DNA of 64,000 nucleotides from Cupriavidus taiwanensis LMG 19424 (lineage in GTDB: Bacteria; Pseudomonadota; Gammaproteobacteria; Burkholderiales; Burkholderiaceae). Under the pieces are notes generated by a model, which worked only from the letters and a program-made list of their open reading frames with translations, ran no database searches and was not told the DNA's origin. How positions within the stretch are numbered: the first letter of the stretch is position 1; the number at the start of each line of letters is the position of its first letter. Positions 9,313 through 20,895 of this stretch are shown here, piece by piece. The position numbers and the translations under genes were made by a program. Location of the stretch: the NCBI RefSeq assembly GCF_000069785.1, contig NC_010528.1:2861001-2925000 (forward strand). The letters run 5' to 3'.

Positions 9313-10071
9313 TTGATTCTGTACGAATACCCTTTCAACGAACGCATCAGGACTCTCCTGCGCCTGGAAGACCTGTTCGATCGGCTGGAATACTTCCTCG
9401 GCCAGGATCATGCCCAGCAGCATCATGTCGCGCTGACCACGCTGTTCGAGATCATCGACGTGGCCGGCCGTGCGGACCTCAAGACCGACCTGATCAAGGA
9501 ACTGGAGCGCCAGCGCCAGGCCCTGGCGCCGTTGCGCGCCAATCCGCAGATTGACCAGGACGCGCTCGACTCGGTCATCGGCGAGATCGAGCAGGGTATC
9601 GCCATGCTCAACCAGACCGTGGGCAAGGCCGGCCAGTTGCTGACGGACAACGAGTGGCTGACCAGCATCCGCAGCCGCGCCATCATCCCCGGCGGCACCT
9701 GCGAGTTCGACCTGCCCGCCTACTATGCCTGGCAGCATCGCCCCGCCGAAGACCGCCGCGCCGACATCCTGAAATGGGCACGTCCGCTGGTGTCGCTGCG
9801 CATGGGCACCACCATCGTGCTGCGGCTGCTGCGAGAAGCGGGACAGAGCGGCAAGGTGATCGCCACCGGGGGCAGCTACCAGCAGATGCTGTCGGGCCGC
9901 AGCTACCAGCTGATGCAGGTCTACCTGGACGATTCGCTGCTGGCCTTCATTCCCGAGATGAGCGCCAACAAGTACATGCTGTGGGTGCGCTTCACGCAGC
10001 AGGACGGTGACCTGCGCCCGCGCTCGGTCGATGCCGATATCCCGTTCCTGCTCAAACTCTGCAACTTCTGA
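9313..10071 (+). CDS. zapD: Cell division protein ZapD
   Basis: FtsZ-associated protein that bundles protofilaments and stabilises the Z ring. 252 aa, normal length, beginning (TTG start) [20 protein letters not shown], the characteristic ZapD opening. Family segments RSRAIIPGG and [13 protein letters not shown] are present in the middle, and the protein ends PFLLKLCNF. No ATG fits near the conserved N-terminus, so TTG is accepted. It lies directly before yacG. Confidence 0.94.
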   Translation: MILYEYPFNERIRTLLRLEDLFDRLEYFLGQDHAQQHHVALTTLFEIIDVAGRADLKTDLIKELERQRQALAPLRANPQIDQDALDSVIGEIEQGIAMLNQTVGKAGQLLTDNEWLTSIRSRAIIPGGTCEFDLPAYYAWQHRPAEDRRADILKWARPLVSLRMGTTIVLRLLREAGQSGKVIATGGSYQQMLSGRSYQLMQVYLDDSLLAFIPEMSANKYMLWVRFTQQDGDLRPRSVDADIPFLLKLCNF

Positions 10072-10088
10072 AGCCTGCGCTGAACGCC

Positions 10089-10277
10089 ATGCCTGCTGTC
10101 GTCAAATGCCCCACCTGCGGCACCGAGGTGGCCTGGGTACCCGACAACAAATTCCGTCCGTTCTGTTCCGAGCGCTGCAAGCAGATCGATCTCGGCGCCT
10201 GGGCGTCCGAGAAGTACGTGATCGGCGGCAAGCCGGGCGAATCCCCGGCCGGCCCGCCTGACGACGAGGACGACTGA
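10089..10277 (+). CDS. yacG: DNA gyrase inhibitor YacG
   Basis: Small zinc protein; E. coli YacG binds GyrB and blocks DNA binding by gyrase. 62 aa. The four zinc cysteines are visible as CPTCG near the N-terminus and FCSERC about 20 residues later, followed by [11 protein letters not shown] and an acidic tail (DDEDD). It begins 17 nt after zapD. Confidence 0.94.
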   Translation: MPAVVKCPTCGTEVAWVPDNKFRPFCSERCKQIDLGAWASEKYVIGGKPGESPAGPPDDEDD

Positions 10278-10301
10278 AGCGCGAGGCCCGGCGCCCCGCG
10301 T

Positions 10302-12341
10302 TCAGTGCGCCGCCGCCAGCACGCGGCGGTAGAAGCCCACGCACACCAGCAAGAACACCGCCAGGCCCAGCCACTGCGCGGCCGCTTCAAACCCGCCCCC
10401 GACCACTGCCAGCGGCGCATCGCTGCCCGACAGGCCGATCACCGCGGCCAGCATCACGCCGACCAGGCTTTCACCGACGATCAGGCCAGACGCCAGCAGC
10501 GTGCCGCGCCGCTCGGCGTGCTCCAGCGCCAGCCGCACGTCGTCGCCGCGCGCGGTGGCACGGCGGCGCTCGGCGCGCAGCAGCAGCCACGACAGCACTG
10601 CCCCGACCACCAGCGCCGAGCTGATCGTCGGCGGCAGGTAGATGCCGATGCCCACCGCCAGCACCGGCAGCCGCGCCGGGCCGCCGCGGCGGCGCAGGAT
10701 CTCGTCGATGGCGATCAGCACCACGCCCAGCCCGATGCCGATCAGGATCATGTTCCAGTTGAGCTGGTGGGTGAAGATACCGGTGGCGATCGCGGTCATC
10801 AGCGTCGCCTGCGGCGCGGCCAGCGCCTGGTTCGGGTCCATGCCCGCACGCGGCAGCGCGCCGGCGAAACCATAGGCGCTGTAGAGCAGCTCGAGCACGG
10901 GCGGGATCACCGCGGCGCCCACCACGCAGCCGATCAGCAGCGCCACCTGCTGGCGCCACGGCGTGGCGCCGACCAGCCAGCCGGTCTTCAGGTCCTGCAG
11001 GTTGTCGTTGGCGATGGAGGCCACCGCCACCACCGCGGAGGTGGTGAAGATCGCCAGCGCGATCGCGAACTTGCCGCCCTCCGGCGTGGCCAGCAGGCCA
11101 TCGGCCTGGCCCGCCAGCAGGATCAGCAGCGATACCAGGATCACCGCGATGATGCCGATGCCCGAGATCGGGCTGGCCGACGAGCCCACCAGTCCGGCCA
11201 TGTAGCCGCACGCCGCCGCCACCAGGAAGCCGAAGATAAACGCGAATACCACCGCGTAGACCACCAGGCGCCAGCGCGCCCCGTTATCGAGCGGCGCCGG
11301 CGCGAGGAACCAGGCGAACACCGTTACCAGAACCGCCAGCAGCGCCAGCATCACCAGCCCGATCCACCTGGCGGGCATGTCCTGCTGCGTGCGCGGCACG
11401 CTGCCCTGCCCCGCCGGGCCGGCCTGCAGCGCGCCGAACGAGGCGCGGATGCCATACAGCATCGGCCTGGCCAGTGACAGCAGCGTCCAGATCGCGGCGA
11501 TGCCGATGGTGCCGGCGCCGATAAAGCGCGCCTGCTGGCTCCACACCATGGTGCCGAAGGCCGACAGCGTGGCGCCGTCCGGGCGCGGCGTGATGGCGGT
11601 CAGCCACGGCACCGCGACGCCCCAGGTCAGCACCAGCCCGAGCAGCATCGCCAGCCCGCCGACGATGCCGACCAGGTAGCCCGCGCCCACCAGCGCCAGC
11701 GAGAATCCCATCGACAGCCGCACCACCGAGGCGCCCGCCGACAGCCAGAAATTGGCGCCCTCGGCCAGCACGCGCAGCCCGCCGGCGGCGAAGCTGAACA
11801 GCCCCGCGACCAGGCCCCCGGCCATCAGGTCGGCCAGGCCGGTCGCCTGCGGCTTCTGGCCCGGCGCAGCTTCGGCCGGGGCGGCGCTGCCCACGCGCAG
11901 GATTTCCGCCGCGGCCACGCCCTCGGGATAAGGCAGGTCGCTCTGCACCACCATGGCATGGCGCAGCGGGATGCTGAACACCACGCCCAGCATGCCGCCG
12001 GCGGCGCAGATCGCCAGCGTCTGCCAGAACGGGAAGCCTTGCCAGTGGCCCAGCATCACCAGGCCGGGCAGGATGAAGATGATCGACGACAGGGTGCCCG
12101 CGGCCGAGGCCTGCGTCTGCACCATGTTGTTTTCGAGGATGTTGGCGCCGGGGAAGAGGCGCAGCACGGCCATCGAGATCACCGCCGCGGGGATCGCCGA
12201 CGAGAAGGTCAGGCCGACCTTCAGCCCCAGGTAGATGTTGGAGGCGGTGAACACGACCGTGATCAGCGCACCGAGGATGATGCCGCGCAGGGTCAGTTCA
12301 GGCAGGGAAACGTCGTCGGCGATACGATCGACACGTAGCAT
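10302..12341 (-). CDS. OPT-family oligopeptide/metal-chelate transporter
   Basis: Integral membrane transporter of the OPT superfamily, whose members carry small peptides or metal chelates by proton symport. 679 aa with about 14-16 hydrophobic segments. The N-terminus ELTLRGIILGALITVVFTASN followed by YLGLKVGLTFSSAIPAAVIS is the family signature. A NMVQTQASAAGTLSSIIFILPGLVMLG segment and a loop rich in basic residues (LRRRGGPARLP) are also visible. It has no associated ABC or binding protein, in keeping with the family. The substrate cannot be told from sequence. Confidence 0.9.
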   Translation of the reverse strand: MLRVDRIADDVSLPELTLRGIILGALITVVFTASNIYLGLKVGLTFSSAIPAAVISMAVLRLFPGANILENNMVQTQASAAGTLSSIIFILPGLVMLGHWQGFPFWQTLAICAAGGMLGVVFSIPLRHAMVVQSDLPYPEGVAAAEILRVGSAAPAEAAPGQKPQATGLADLMAGGLVAGLFSFAAGGLRVLAEGANFWLSAGASVVRLSMGFSLALVGAGYLVGIVGGLAMLLGLVLTWGVAVPWLTAITPRPDGATLSAFGTMVWSQQARFIGAGTIGIAAIWTLLSLARPMLYGIRASFGALQAGPAGQGSVPRTQQDMPARWIGLVMLALLAVLVTVFAWFLAPAPLDNGARWRLVVYAVVFAFIFGFLVAAACGYMAGLVGSSASPISGIGIIAVILVSLLILLAGQADGLLATPEGGKFAIALAIFTTSAVVAVASIANDNLQDLKTGWLVGATPWRQQVALLIGCVVGAAVIPPVLELLYSAYGFAGALPRAGMDPNQALAAPQATLMTAIATGIFTHQLNWNMILIGIGLGVVLIAIDEILRRRGGPARLPVLAVGIGIYLPPTISSALVVGAVLSWLLLRAERRRATARGDDVRLALEHAERRGTLLASGLIVGESLVGVMLAAVIGLSGSDAPLAVVGGGFEAAAQWLGLAVFLLVCVGFYRRVLAAAH

Positions 12342-12431
12342 GCAGGTTCCTTTCCTGTGGATCCGGGCCGCTGGCCCGGGCGGCGCGCAAGCGGGCGCCG
12401 CGGCCGCTTGTCAGCGATGCGGACGGCAGGG

Positions 12432-12878
12432 TCAGCCGTTGCGCGCTTCCTCGTCCAGCCACGCCACCACGGGAATGGTGGCCGGCAGCAGCGGCCCCAC
12501 CGTCACCGGCGTGCCCTGCCACGAGAAGGCCTGGCCTTCGCGGCCGACGGGCTCGCCCTGCCAGGCCGTGACCTTGCAGAAATGCAGCCGCACGTAGGCG
12601 TGCGGGTAGTCATGTTCCAGGATGTGCCAGCGCTCGCATTGCGTGACATCAAGCCCCAGCTCTTCGTGCAGCTCGCGCGCCAGCGCTGCCTCCACCGACT
12701 CGCCCGGCTCCAGCTTGCCGCCGGGGAATTCCCAGTAACCCTCGTAGGGCTTGCCGGCCGGGCGCTGCGCCAGCAGGAAGCGGCCGTCGGGCTGCACCAG
12801 CACGCCGACCGCCACCTCGGTCACCTTGCGCGGGGGGTTGCCGCCGATGGCTGCAGGATTCTCCGTGGCCGCGCTCAT
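12432..12878 (-). CDS. mutT: MutT-type Nudix hydrolase (8-oxo-dGTP diphosphatase)
   Basis: 148 aa. The Nudix box GGKLEPGESVEAALARELHEELG lies at residues 53-75 and keeps the REUxEExG core. The FLLAQRPAGKPYEGYWEFPGG context is that of MutT, which removes oxidised dGTP from the nucleotide pool. The ATG overlaps the stop of the preceding ATPase gene by 4 nt (ATGA), so translation is coupled. The specific substrate is inferred from similarity; the family is certain. Confidence 0.88.
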   Translation of the reverse strand: MSAATENPAAIGGNPPRKVTEVAVGVLVQPDGRFLLAQRPAGKPYEGYWEFPGGKLEPGESVEAALARELHEELGLDVTQCERWHILEHDYPHAYVRLHFCKVTAWQGEPVGREGQAFSWQGTPVTVGPLLPATIPVVAWLDEEARNG

Positions 12879-13780
12879 GCCTTGGCGTCCCCGGCAACAT
12901 CGGCAATGTACGGCTTGCCGTGCTTGCCGCCCCAGTCGCGCGCGAACTGCCAGGCCACGCGGCCCGAACGCGAGCCGCGCTCCAGCGCCCACACCAGCGC
13001 GTCGCCGCGCGCGGCGGCGATGTCCGCGTCGGTGCAGCCGAAGTGCCGCAGCCAGTGGCCGACGATGGCCAGGTACTCGTCCTGCTTGGGCGGATAGAAC
13101 GACAGCCACAGCCCGAAGCGCTCGGACAGCGAAATCTTTTCTTCCACCACTTCGCCGGGGTGGATCTCGCCGTCGTCGGTGTGGCGGTAGCTCTCGTTGT
13201 CCTTCATGTACTCCGGCAGCAGGTGCCGGCGGTTGGACGTGGCGTAGATCAGCACGTTGTCCGACTGCGCCGCCACCGAGCCATCCAGCGCCGACTTGAG
13301 CGACTTGTAGCCCGACTCGCCTTCCTCGAACGACAGGTCGTCGCAGAAGATCACGAAGCGCTCGGGCCGCTGCGACACCAGCTCGACGATATCGCCGAGG
13401 TCCCCCAGGTCGTCCTTGTCGACCTCGACCAGCCGCAGCCCGTCCTGGACGAAGGCATTGAGGCAGGCCTTGATCAGCGATGACTTGCCGGTGCCGCGCG
13501 CGCCGGTCAGCAGTACGTTGTTGGCGGGCAGGCGGTTCACGAACTGGCGCGTATTGCCGACGATGGCATCCTTCTGGCGCTCGATGTTCTTCAGGTCGTC
13601 CAGGTGGATCGGCGGCAGCTGGCGCACCGGCTGCAGGTAGCCGATATTGCCGAACAGGCTCTGGCGCTTGCGCCAGCGGAACGCGACCGCCTCCTGCCAG
13701 TCCGCATCGCTCAGTTGCGGCGGCAGCCATTGTTCGAGTCGGGCGAGGAAGTTGTCGAGGCGGGCGGCGAGGTCGGACAT
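12875..13780 (-). CDS. DUF815-family P-loop ATPase
   Basis: 301 aa from the ATG at 13780 (MSDLAARLDNFL); the frame extends upstream but without family character. The AAA-like core has Walker A GARGTGKSSL at residues 93-102 and FVIFCDDLSFEEGE as Walker B, followed by a sensor-like ATSNRRHLLPEYM segment and an arginine-rich SERFGLWLSFYPP. DUF815 proteins are widespread in beta- and gammaproteobacteria and of unknown physiological role. The 4-nt overlap with mutT is seen in related genomes as I recall them. Confidence 0.85.
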   Translation of the reverse strand: MSDLAARLDNFLARLEQWLPPQLSDADWQEAVAFRWRKRQSLFGNIGYLQPVRQLPPIHLDDLKNIERQKDAIVGNTRQFVNRLPANNVLLTGARGTGKSSLIKACLNAFVQDGLRLVEVDKDDLGDLGDIVELVSQRPERFVIFCDDLSFEEGESGYKSLKSALDGSVAAQSDNVLIYATSNRRHLLPEYMKDNESYRHTDDGEIHPGEVVEEKISLSERFGLWLSFYPPKQDEYLAIVGHWLRHFGCTDADIAAARGDALVWALERGSRSGRVAWQFARDWGGKHGKPYIADVAGDAKA

Positions 13781-13814
13781 GGCAGCGGGGCGGTGACAGG
13801 CAGCGGAAATCGAT

Positions 13815-13840
13815 GTCCTTCCCGCGTGCGCGGGAAGGAC
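13815..13840 (-). terminator. Hairpin after argJ
   Basis: A perfect 12-bp inverted repeat (gtccttcccgcg / cgcgggaaggac, 2-nt loop) lies 9 nt beyond the argJ stop. There is no clear U-run, so it may be a transcript-end stabiliser rather than an intrinsic terminator. Confidence 0.5.
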
Positions 13841-13848
13841 GGACAGGC

Positions 13849-15087
13849 TCAGGAACGGTAGTCGGCGTTGATCGACACGTAGTCGTGCGACAGGTCGCAG
13901 GTCCACACGGTGGCTTCGGCATTGCCGCGGCCGAGCGCGATGCGCACGGTGATCTCGGCCTGCTTCATCACGCGCTGGCCGTCTTCCTCGCGGTAGTCGG
14001 GATTGCGGCCGCCGTCGCGGGCGACCCAGACATCGTCCAGCCACAGGTTGACGCGGCCGACATCGAGATCGTCCACGCCGGCGTAGCCCACCGCGGCCAG
14101 GATGCGGCCCAGGTTGGGGTCCGAGGCATAGAACGCGGTCTTGACCAGCGGCGAATGCGCGACCGCATAGGCGATCTGGCGGCACTCCGCCACGTCCTTG
14201 CCGCCTTCTACGCGGATGGTCATCAGCTTGGTCGCGCCTTCGCCGTCGCGCACGATCATCTGCGCCAGCTCCTGCGCCAGGCCGGTCACCGCATCGCGCA
14301 GTGCTTCAAAGGCCGGGCCTTCGGCACGGTCGACCACGGCACCGGACTTGCCCGAGGCGATCAGCACGAAGGAATCGTTGGTCGAGGTATCGCCGTCGAT
14401 GGTGATGCTATTGAACGAGTGGTCGGCGGCGTGCGTCACCAGCGCCTGCAGCACGGGCTGCGCCACCGCGGCATCCATGGCGATGAAGCCCAGCATGGTC
14501 GCCATGTTCGGGCGGATCATGCCGGCGCCCTTGCTGATGCCCGACAGCGTCACGGTCTTGCCGTCGATCTGCAGCGTGCGCGACGCGACCTTGGGCTGGG
14601 TGTCGGTGGTCATGATCGCCTCCGCGGCGGCCAGCCAGTTGTCCGCCCTGGCGTTGGCGATGGCGGCGGGCAGCCCGGCCAGCAGGCGGTCCATCGGCAG
14701 CTGCTCGAGGATCACGCCAGTCGAGAACGGCAGTACCTGGCCGGCCTCGATGCCCAGCTGCGCAGCCAGTGCGTCGCAGGTGGCGCGGGCGTTGGCCAGT
14801 CCCTGCTCGCCGGTGCCGGCGTTGGCATTGCCGGTGTTGACCACCAGCGCGCGGATGCCCTTGCCGGACTTGTCCGCTGCCGCCAGGTGCTCGCGGCACA
14901 CCTGCACCGGCGCGGCGCAGAAGCGGTTGCTGGTAAAGACGCCGGCCACGGTGCTGCCTTCGGCCACGCGCACCACCAGCACGTCCTTGCGGTTGGCCTT
15001 GCGGATGCCGGCCTCGGCCCAGCCGAGCTCGACGCCGGCGACGGATTTCAGGTTCTCTGCCTGGGGCAGCGGAAGATTGACGGGCAT
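13849..15087 (-). CDS. argJ: Bifunctional ornithine acetyltransferase / N-acetylglutamate synthase
   Basis: Transfers the acetyl group from N-acetylornithine to glutamate, closing the cyclic arginine pathway; bifunctional forms also use acetyl-CoA. 412 aa from [14 protein letters not shown]. The self-cleavage site is the conserved [16 protein letters not shown] segment with the nucleophilic threonine at residue 197. The substrate loop NTGNANAGTG is near residues 84-93. The C-terminus is the conserved [15 protein letters not shown]. It is separated from secA by a 144-bp gap with a hairpin. Confidence 0.96.
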   Translation of the reverse strand: MPVNLPLPQAENLKSVAGVELGWAEAGIRKANRKDVLVVRVAEGSTVAGVFTSNRFCAAPVQVCREHLAAADKSGKGIRALVVNTGNANAGTGEQGLANARATCDALAAQLGIEAGQVLPFSTGVILEQLPMDRLLAGLPAAIANARADNWLAAAEAIMTTDTQPKVASRTLQIDGKTVTLSGISKGAGMIRPNMATMLGFIAMDAAVAQPVLQALVTHAADHSFNSITIDGDTSTNDSFVLIASGKSGAVVDRAEGPAFEALRDAVTGLAQELAQMIVRDGEGATKLMTIRVEGGKDVAECRQIAYAVAHSPLVKTAFYASDPNLGRILAAVGYAGVDDLDVGRVNLWLDDVWVARDGGRNPDYREEDGQRVMKQAEITVRIALGRGNAEATVWTCDLSHDYVSINADYRS

Positions 15088-15134
15088 GCAGGACTCCTCG
15101 ATGTTGCTGCAGCTAGCGACTTGCTTGTCTCAGA

Positions 15135-15165
15135 CGAACATGCCCGCGAAGGGCGGGCATGTTCG
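15135..15165 (-). terminator. Hairpin terminator after secA
   Basis: A perfect 13-bp inverted repeat (cgaacatgcccgc / gcgggcatgttcg, loop gaagg) lies about 65 nt past the secA stop. The downstream U-tract on the minus strand is poor, so termination efficiency is uncertain. Confidence 0.6.
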
Positions 15166-15231
15166 ATTCCTCTTGCGCCACGCCCGTACTGCGGGGAGCG
15201 GCGTCATACCGGATGCCCGGCCTGGCTCAGT

Positions 15232-18009
<2,778 letters not shown>

Positions 18010-18252
18010 CGATTGCTTTCACCTGCGCGGAACCGGGTGGCATCCCCAGGGAAGGCGGACTGCCCCGGCGACCGGGCGCGGTAATGGATAGATTGGCGCA
18101 AAACGCCGAGTTTATCATGTGCCGGGGTCACGCCCGGCGGTGCGGAGCGCTGGCGCGGGCCCTGCCGCAAGCAGGTTGGGACGGTTGCGCCGGCTTCAAT
18201 CCGGCCGCTCTCGCTTTCGGTCCGCGCTGCCCTGCGTGCGCGCGCCGCCCCT

Positions 18253-18270
18253 TGCTAGAATGGACCCATG
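18253..18270 (+). promoter_or_regulatory. Extended -10 directly before dciA
   Basis: TGCTAGAAT (TGN plus 5/6 of TATAAT) ends 6 nt before the dciA ATG. The predicted transcription start coincides with the start codon, giving a leaderless mRNA. No good -35 is seen, as allowed for extended -10 promoters. Confidence 0.5.
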
Positions 18271-18771
18271 CGCCGCTTCACCCATCCCGCCCTGCAGACC
18301 CCCGCCGCCAAGCCGCTCAACGACTGGCTGGACAAGGCCGGCCCGGTATCGACGCTGCTCCAGACTGCACGCCAGCTGTCGGTGCTCGAGGCCGAGGTAC
18401 TGTCCCTGCTGCCGGCCGGCATGCGCGCGGGCCTGGCCGTGGCCGGCATCAAGCGCGACCCGTCCGACCCCAACGGCCAGGTGCTGCTGTTGCTGGCGGC
18501 CCATGGCGCTGCCGCGGCGCGGGTGCGCCAGGTCGTGCCCACGCTGCTCGGACGCCTGCAGCAGCGCGGCTCGCCGGTCACCTCGATCCGCGTGCGGGTG
18601 CAGCCCGAGGTGCAGCGCCATGCCGACTGGGAGGTGGAACCGGTGGCACGCCCGCGCACCGGCGGCCGCATGACGCCGACCGGGCTGGCCAATCTCGACC
18701 AGCTTGCGCGCAGCCTGCCGGATTCGCCGCTGCGCGACGCGCTCAATACGCTGCTGTCCCACCACCGCTGA
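18268..18771 (+). CDS. dciA: DciA-like (DUF721) protein
   Basis: 167 aa. DUF721 proteins include DciA, which helps load the replicative helicase DnaB in bacteria lacking DnaC. The core pattern is here: LNDWLDKAGPVSTLLQTARQLSVLEAEVLSLLP, then a KH-like strand-rich part (QVLLLLAAHGAAAARVRQVVPTLL), then a basic, probably disordered C-terminus. It lies beside secA as in many betaproteobacteria. The helicase-loading role is inferred from family. Confidence 0.78.
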   Translation: MRRFTHPALQTPAAKPLNDWLDKAGPVSTLLQTARQLSVLEAEVLSLLPAGMRAGLAVAGIKRDPSDPNGQVLLLLAAHGAAAARVRQVVPTLLGRLQQRGSPVTSIRVRVQPEVQRHADWEVEPVARPRTGGRMTPTGLANLDQLARSLPDSPLRDALNTLLSHHR

Positions 18772-18792
18772 GCGACCGCGCCGCGTCCAAAG

Positions 18793-18828
18793 CAAAAGAG
18801 CCGACCTGTGCAGGTCGGCTCTTTCTCT
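18793..18828. terminator. Bidirectional terminator between dciA and lpxC
   Basis: The inverted repeat agagccgacct / aggtcggctct (4-nt loop) is flanked by A-rich sequence on the left and a T-run on the right, so it can stop both convergent genes. Confidence 0.85.
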
Positions 18829-18840
18829 ATGCGAGGCCGC

Positions 18841-19758
18841 TCAGGCGAAGGCCGGCTGGGCCTGTGGCAGGAACGCCGCCGGGGCTTCCTCGACGCGGTC
18901 GAAGGTGACCAGCTCATACGCTTCCTGGTCCGCCAGCAGCGCGCGCAGCAGCTGGTTGTTCAGGCCGTGGCCGGATTTGTTCGCCACATAGGCGCCGATC
19001 AGCGGATGGCCCACCACGTACAGGTCGCCGATCGCATCGAGGATCTTGTGACGCACGAACTCGTCGCCGTAGCGCAGTTCCTCGTTGTTGAGCATGCGGT
19101 GCTCGTCCAGCACGATCGCGTTGTCCAGGCTGCCGCCGCGCGCCAGGCCCATTTCACGCAGGGCCTCGACCTCGTGCGCAAAGCCGAAGGTGCGGGCGCG
19201 CGCAATCTCGCGCACATAGCTGGTGTCGGCAAAGTCGATCGAGAACGTCTGGCCGGTCTTGTCGACTGCAGGATGGCGGAAGTCGATGGTGAACGACAGC
19301 TTGAAGCCGAAGAATGGCTCCAGCCGCGCCAGCTTGTCGCCTTCGCGCACTTCCACCGGTTTTTTCACGCGGATGAAGGTCTTGGGCGCGTTCTGCTCTT
19401 CGATGCCGGCCGACTGCAGCAGGAACACGAACGACGCCGCGCTGCCGTCCATGATCGGGATTTCCTCGGCGTCGACGTCGACATAGAGGTTGTCGATGCC
19501 CAGGCCGGCGCACGCGGACATCAGGTGCTCGACGGTGGAAACGCGCGCGCCATCCTTCTGCAGCACCGATGCCAGGCGTGTGTCGCCGATGGCCGAGGCG
19601 GCCACGGGAATCTCGACGGCCTCGGGCAGGTCGACGCGGGTGAAGACGATGCCGGTACCCGCCGGCGCCGGACGCAGCGTCAGCGTGACCTTGCGGCCAG
19701 AGTGCAGGCCGATGCCAACGGTCTTCACCAGGGATTTGATCGTGCGCTGTTTGAGCAT
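18841..19758 (-). CDS. lpxC: UDP-3-O-acyl-N-acetylglucosamine deacetylase LpxC
   Basis: Zinc enzyme for the committed step of lipid A synthesis. 305 aa, starting [21 protein letters not shown]. The zinc ligands are H78 (TVEHLMS), H237 and D241 ([11 protein letters not shown]). The catalytic E77 and H264 (KSGHGLNN) are present, as is the basic hydrophobic-passage region. It is downstream of ftsZ but separated from it by a peroxiredoxin gene. An AT-rich leader of about 60 nt precedes it. In enterobacteria LpxC is degraded by FtsH through its C-terminus; the tail here ends PQAQPAFA. Confidence 0.97.
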   Translation of the reverse strand: MLKQRTIKSLVKTVGIGLHSGRKVTLTLRPAPAGTGIVFTRVDLPEAVEIPVAASAIGDTRLASVLQKDGARVSTVEHLMSACAGLGIDNLYVDVDAEEIPIMDGSAASFVFLLQSAGIEEQNAPKTFIRVKKPVEVREGDKLARLEPFFGFKLSFTIDFRHPAVDKTGQTFSIDFADTSYVREIARARTFGFAHEVEALREMGLARGGSLDNAIVLDEHRMLNNEELRYGDEFVRHKILDAIGDLYVVGHPLIGAYVANKSGHGLNNQLLRALLADQEAYELVTFDRVEEAPAAFLPQAQPAFA

Positions 19759-19911
19759 GACAGCCTCAACAATTAATAAAATCTATCTTGTTATCTTTTT
19801 GATTAAGGGATTTTACCACCACATCCGCGGCGCTGCAGCCGGGTTTTGTTTCCGGCTGTTAACACGCCCGTCACAAGTTACGTATTATCCACGTTTACCC
19901 GGATGACTGTG
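19759..19911 (-). promoter_or_regulatory. AT-rich lpxC upstream region
   Basis: The 153-bp gap between the peroxiredoxin and lpxC contains an AT-rich island (about 19765-19816) in otherwise GC-rich DNA. TAAAAT at 19810-19815 on the minus strand could be a -10, about 52 nt before the lpxC ATG; no good -35 accompanies it. A small inverted repeat (cagccgg / ccggctg, around 19835-19858) may end the peroxiredoxin transcript. Confidence 0.45.
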
Positions 19912-20418
19912 TCAGCCACGCAACGCCGCCAGCACGGCTTCGGCGCTGCTGACGCGGAATTCGCCCGGCGCCTCGACATCGATCCGGGTCACCACGCCGT
20001 CCTCGATCACCATGGCGAAGCGCTTGGCACGCACGCCCAGGCCGCGCGCGCTCAGGTCCTGGTCCAGGCCCAGCGCGCGCGTCCACTCGGCGCTGCCGTC
20101 GGCCATCATCCGGACCTTGCCGGCCACCTGCTGCTCGCGGCCCCAGGCGCCCATCACGAAGGCATCGTTGACCGAGACGCACCAGACCTCGTCCACGCCG
20201 GCGGCGCGCAATGCTTCGGCATGCTGCACGAAGCCGGGCACATGCTTGGCCGAACACGTCGGCGTGAAGGCGCCGGGCAGGCCGAACACGACGATCTTGC
20301 GGCCGCGGACCAGGTCCGCCACCTTGAAGGCATTGGGACCGAGCGCGCAGCCGTTGCTTTCAGTCTCGAAAAATTCGTACAGCGTGGCGTCGGGGACGCG
20401 GGATCCGACAGTGATCAT
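19912..20418 (-). CDS. Atypical 2-Cys/1-Cys peroxiredoxin (Prx5 group)
   Basis: 168 aa from the ATG at 20418 (MITVGSRVPDATLYEFFE). The peroxidatic cysteine is C55 in the signature FGLPGAFTPTCSAKHVPGF. Two further cysteines, C24 and one in VDEVWCVSVND, could act in resolution. The family reduces H2O2 and organic hydroperoxides using glutaredoxin or thioredoxin. It sits between ftsZ and lpxC, which are normally neighbours, on the same strand but with wide gaps on both sides, so it is probably its own unit. Confidence 0.92.
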   Translation of the reverse strand: MITVGSRVPDATLYEFFETESNGCALGPNAFKVADLVRGRKIVVFGLPGAFTPTCSAKHVPGFVQHAEALRAAGVDEVWCVSVNDAFVMGAWGREQQVAGKVRMMADGSAEWTRALGLDQDLSARGLGVRAKRFAMVIEDGVVTRIDVEAPGEFRVSSAEAVLAALRG

Positions 20419-20895
20419 GGCGCTCTGGTTTTCCTTGGGTGTGTGAACGGGTCTATGAAGGATAGGACGGATGCGGGGGCGCATGGCGGCGCGTTGCCGC
20501 CGGGCAACCTAACGATCATAGGCGCCCGGCCGGCGCTGCCAAAGCCGGATCACATCCGCTTACGTTCGCACCAATATTCGGACGAATGCCGATACACCCG
20601 AAGACGCTACAAAGACGTCCGCGCGGCGCACCTTTTGGGTGCGCCGCGCGGACGGCGATACATCCCGACCGGGAAGGCGGGAAACCAGTCCGGGGAGGCG
20701 GCCAGCGGCACGCCCGAACCCGGCAACGGGATGCGGGTGAAGTCAGTCCGGCGCAGGCGCGGCGCCGCCGGCAGCCCGGCGGTTCATGTCAGCCATGCAA
20801 AGGCACGCGCGGATGGGGAGCGCACGTGCATCGCGACCAGGCGACGCGTTCCGTCAGGCGGCCGGTGGAGGCACCGATGCCGCGCCAGGCAGGCT
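20419..20895. other. 477-bp gene-poor gap between ftsZ and the peroxiredoxin
   Basis: No reading frame here resembles a protein. The gap must contain the peroxiredoxin promoter and the end of the ftsZ transcript. Its main feature is a perfect 16-bp inverted repeat at 20617-20653. The rest is GC-rich sequence without clear motifs. Confidence 0.55.
20617..20653. repeat. Perfect 16-bp inverted repeat downstream of ftsZ
   Basis: Arms gtccgcgcggcgcacc and ggtgcgccgcgcggac pair perfectly around a 5-nt loop (ttttg). The stem is very stable. The minus-strand sequence after it (GTCTTTGTAG) is only mildly U-rich, so it may terminate or protect the 3' end of the ftsZ (dcw) transcript. Confidence 0.7.
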
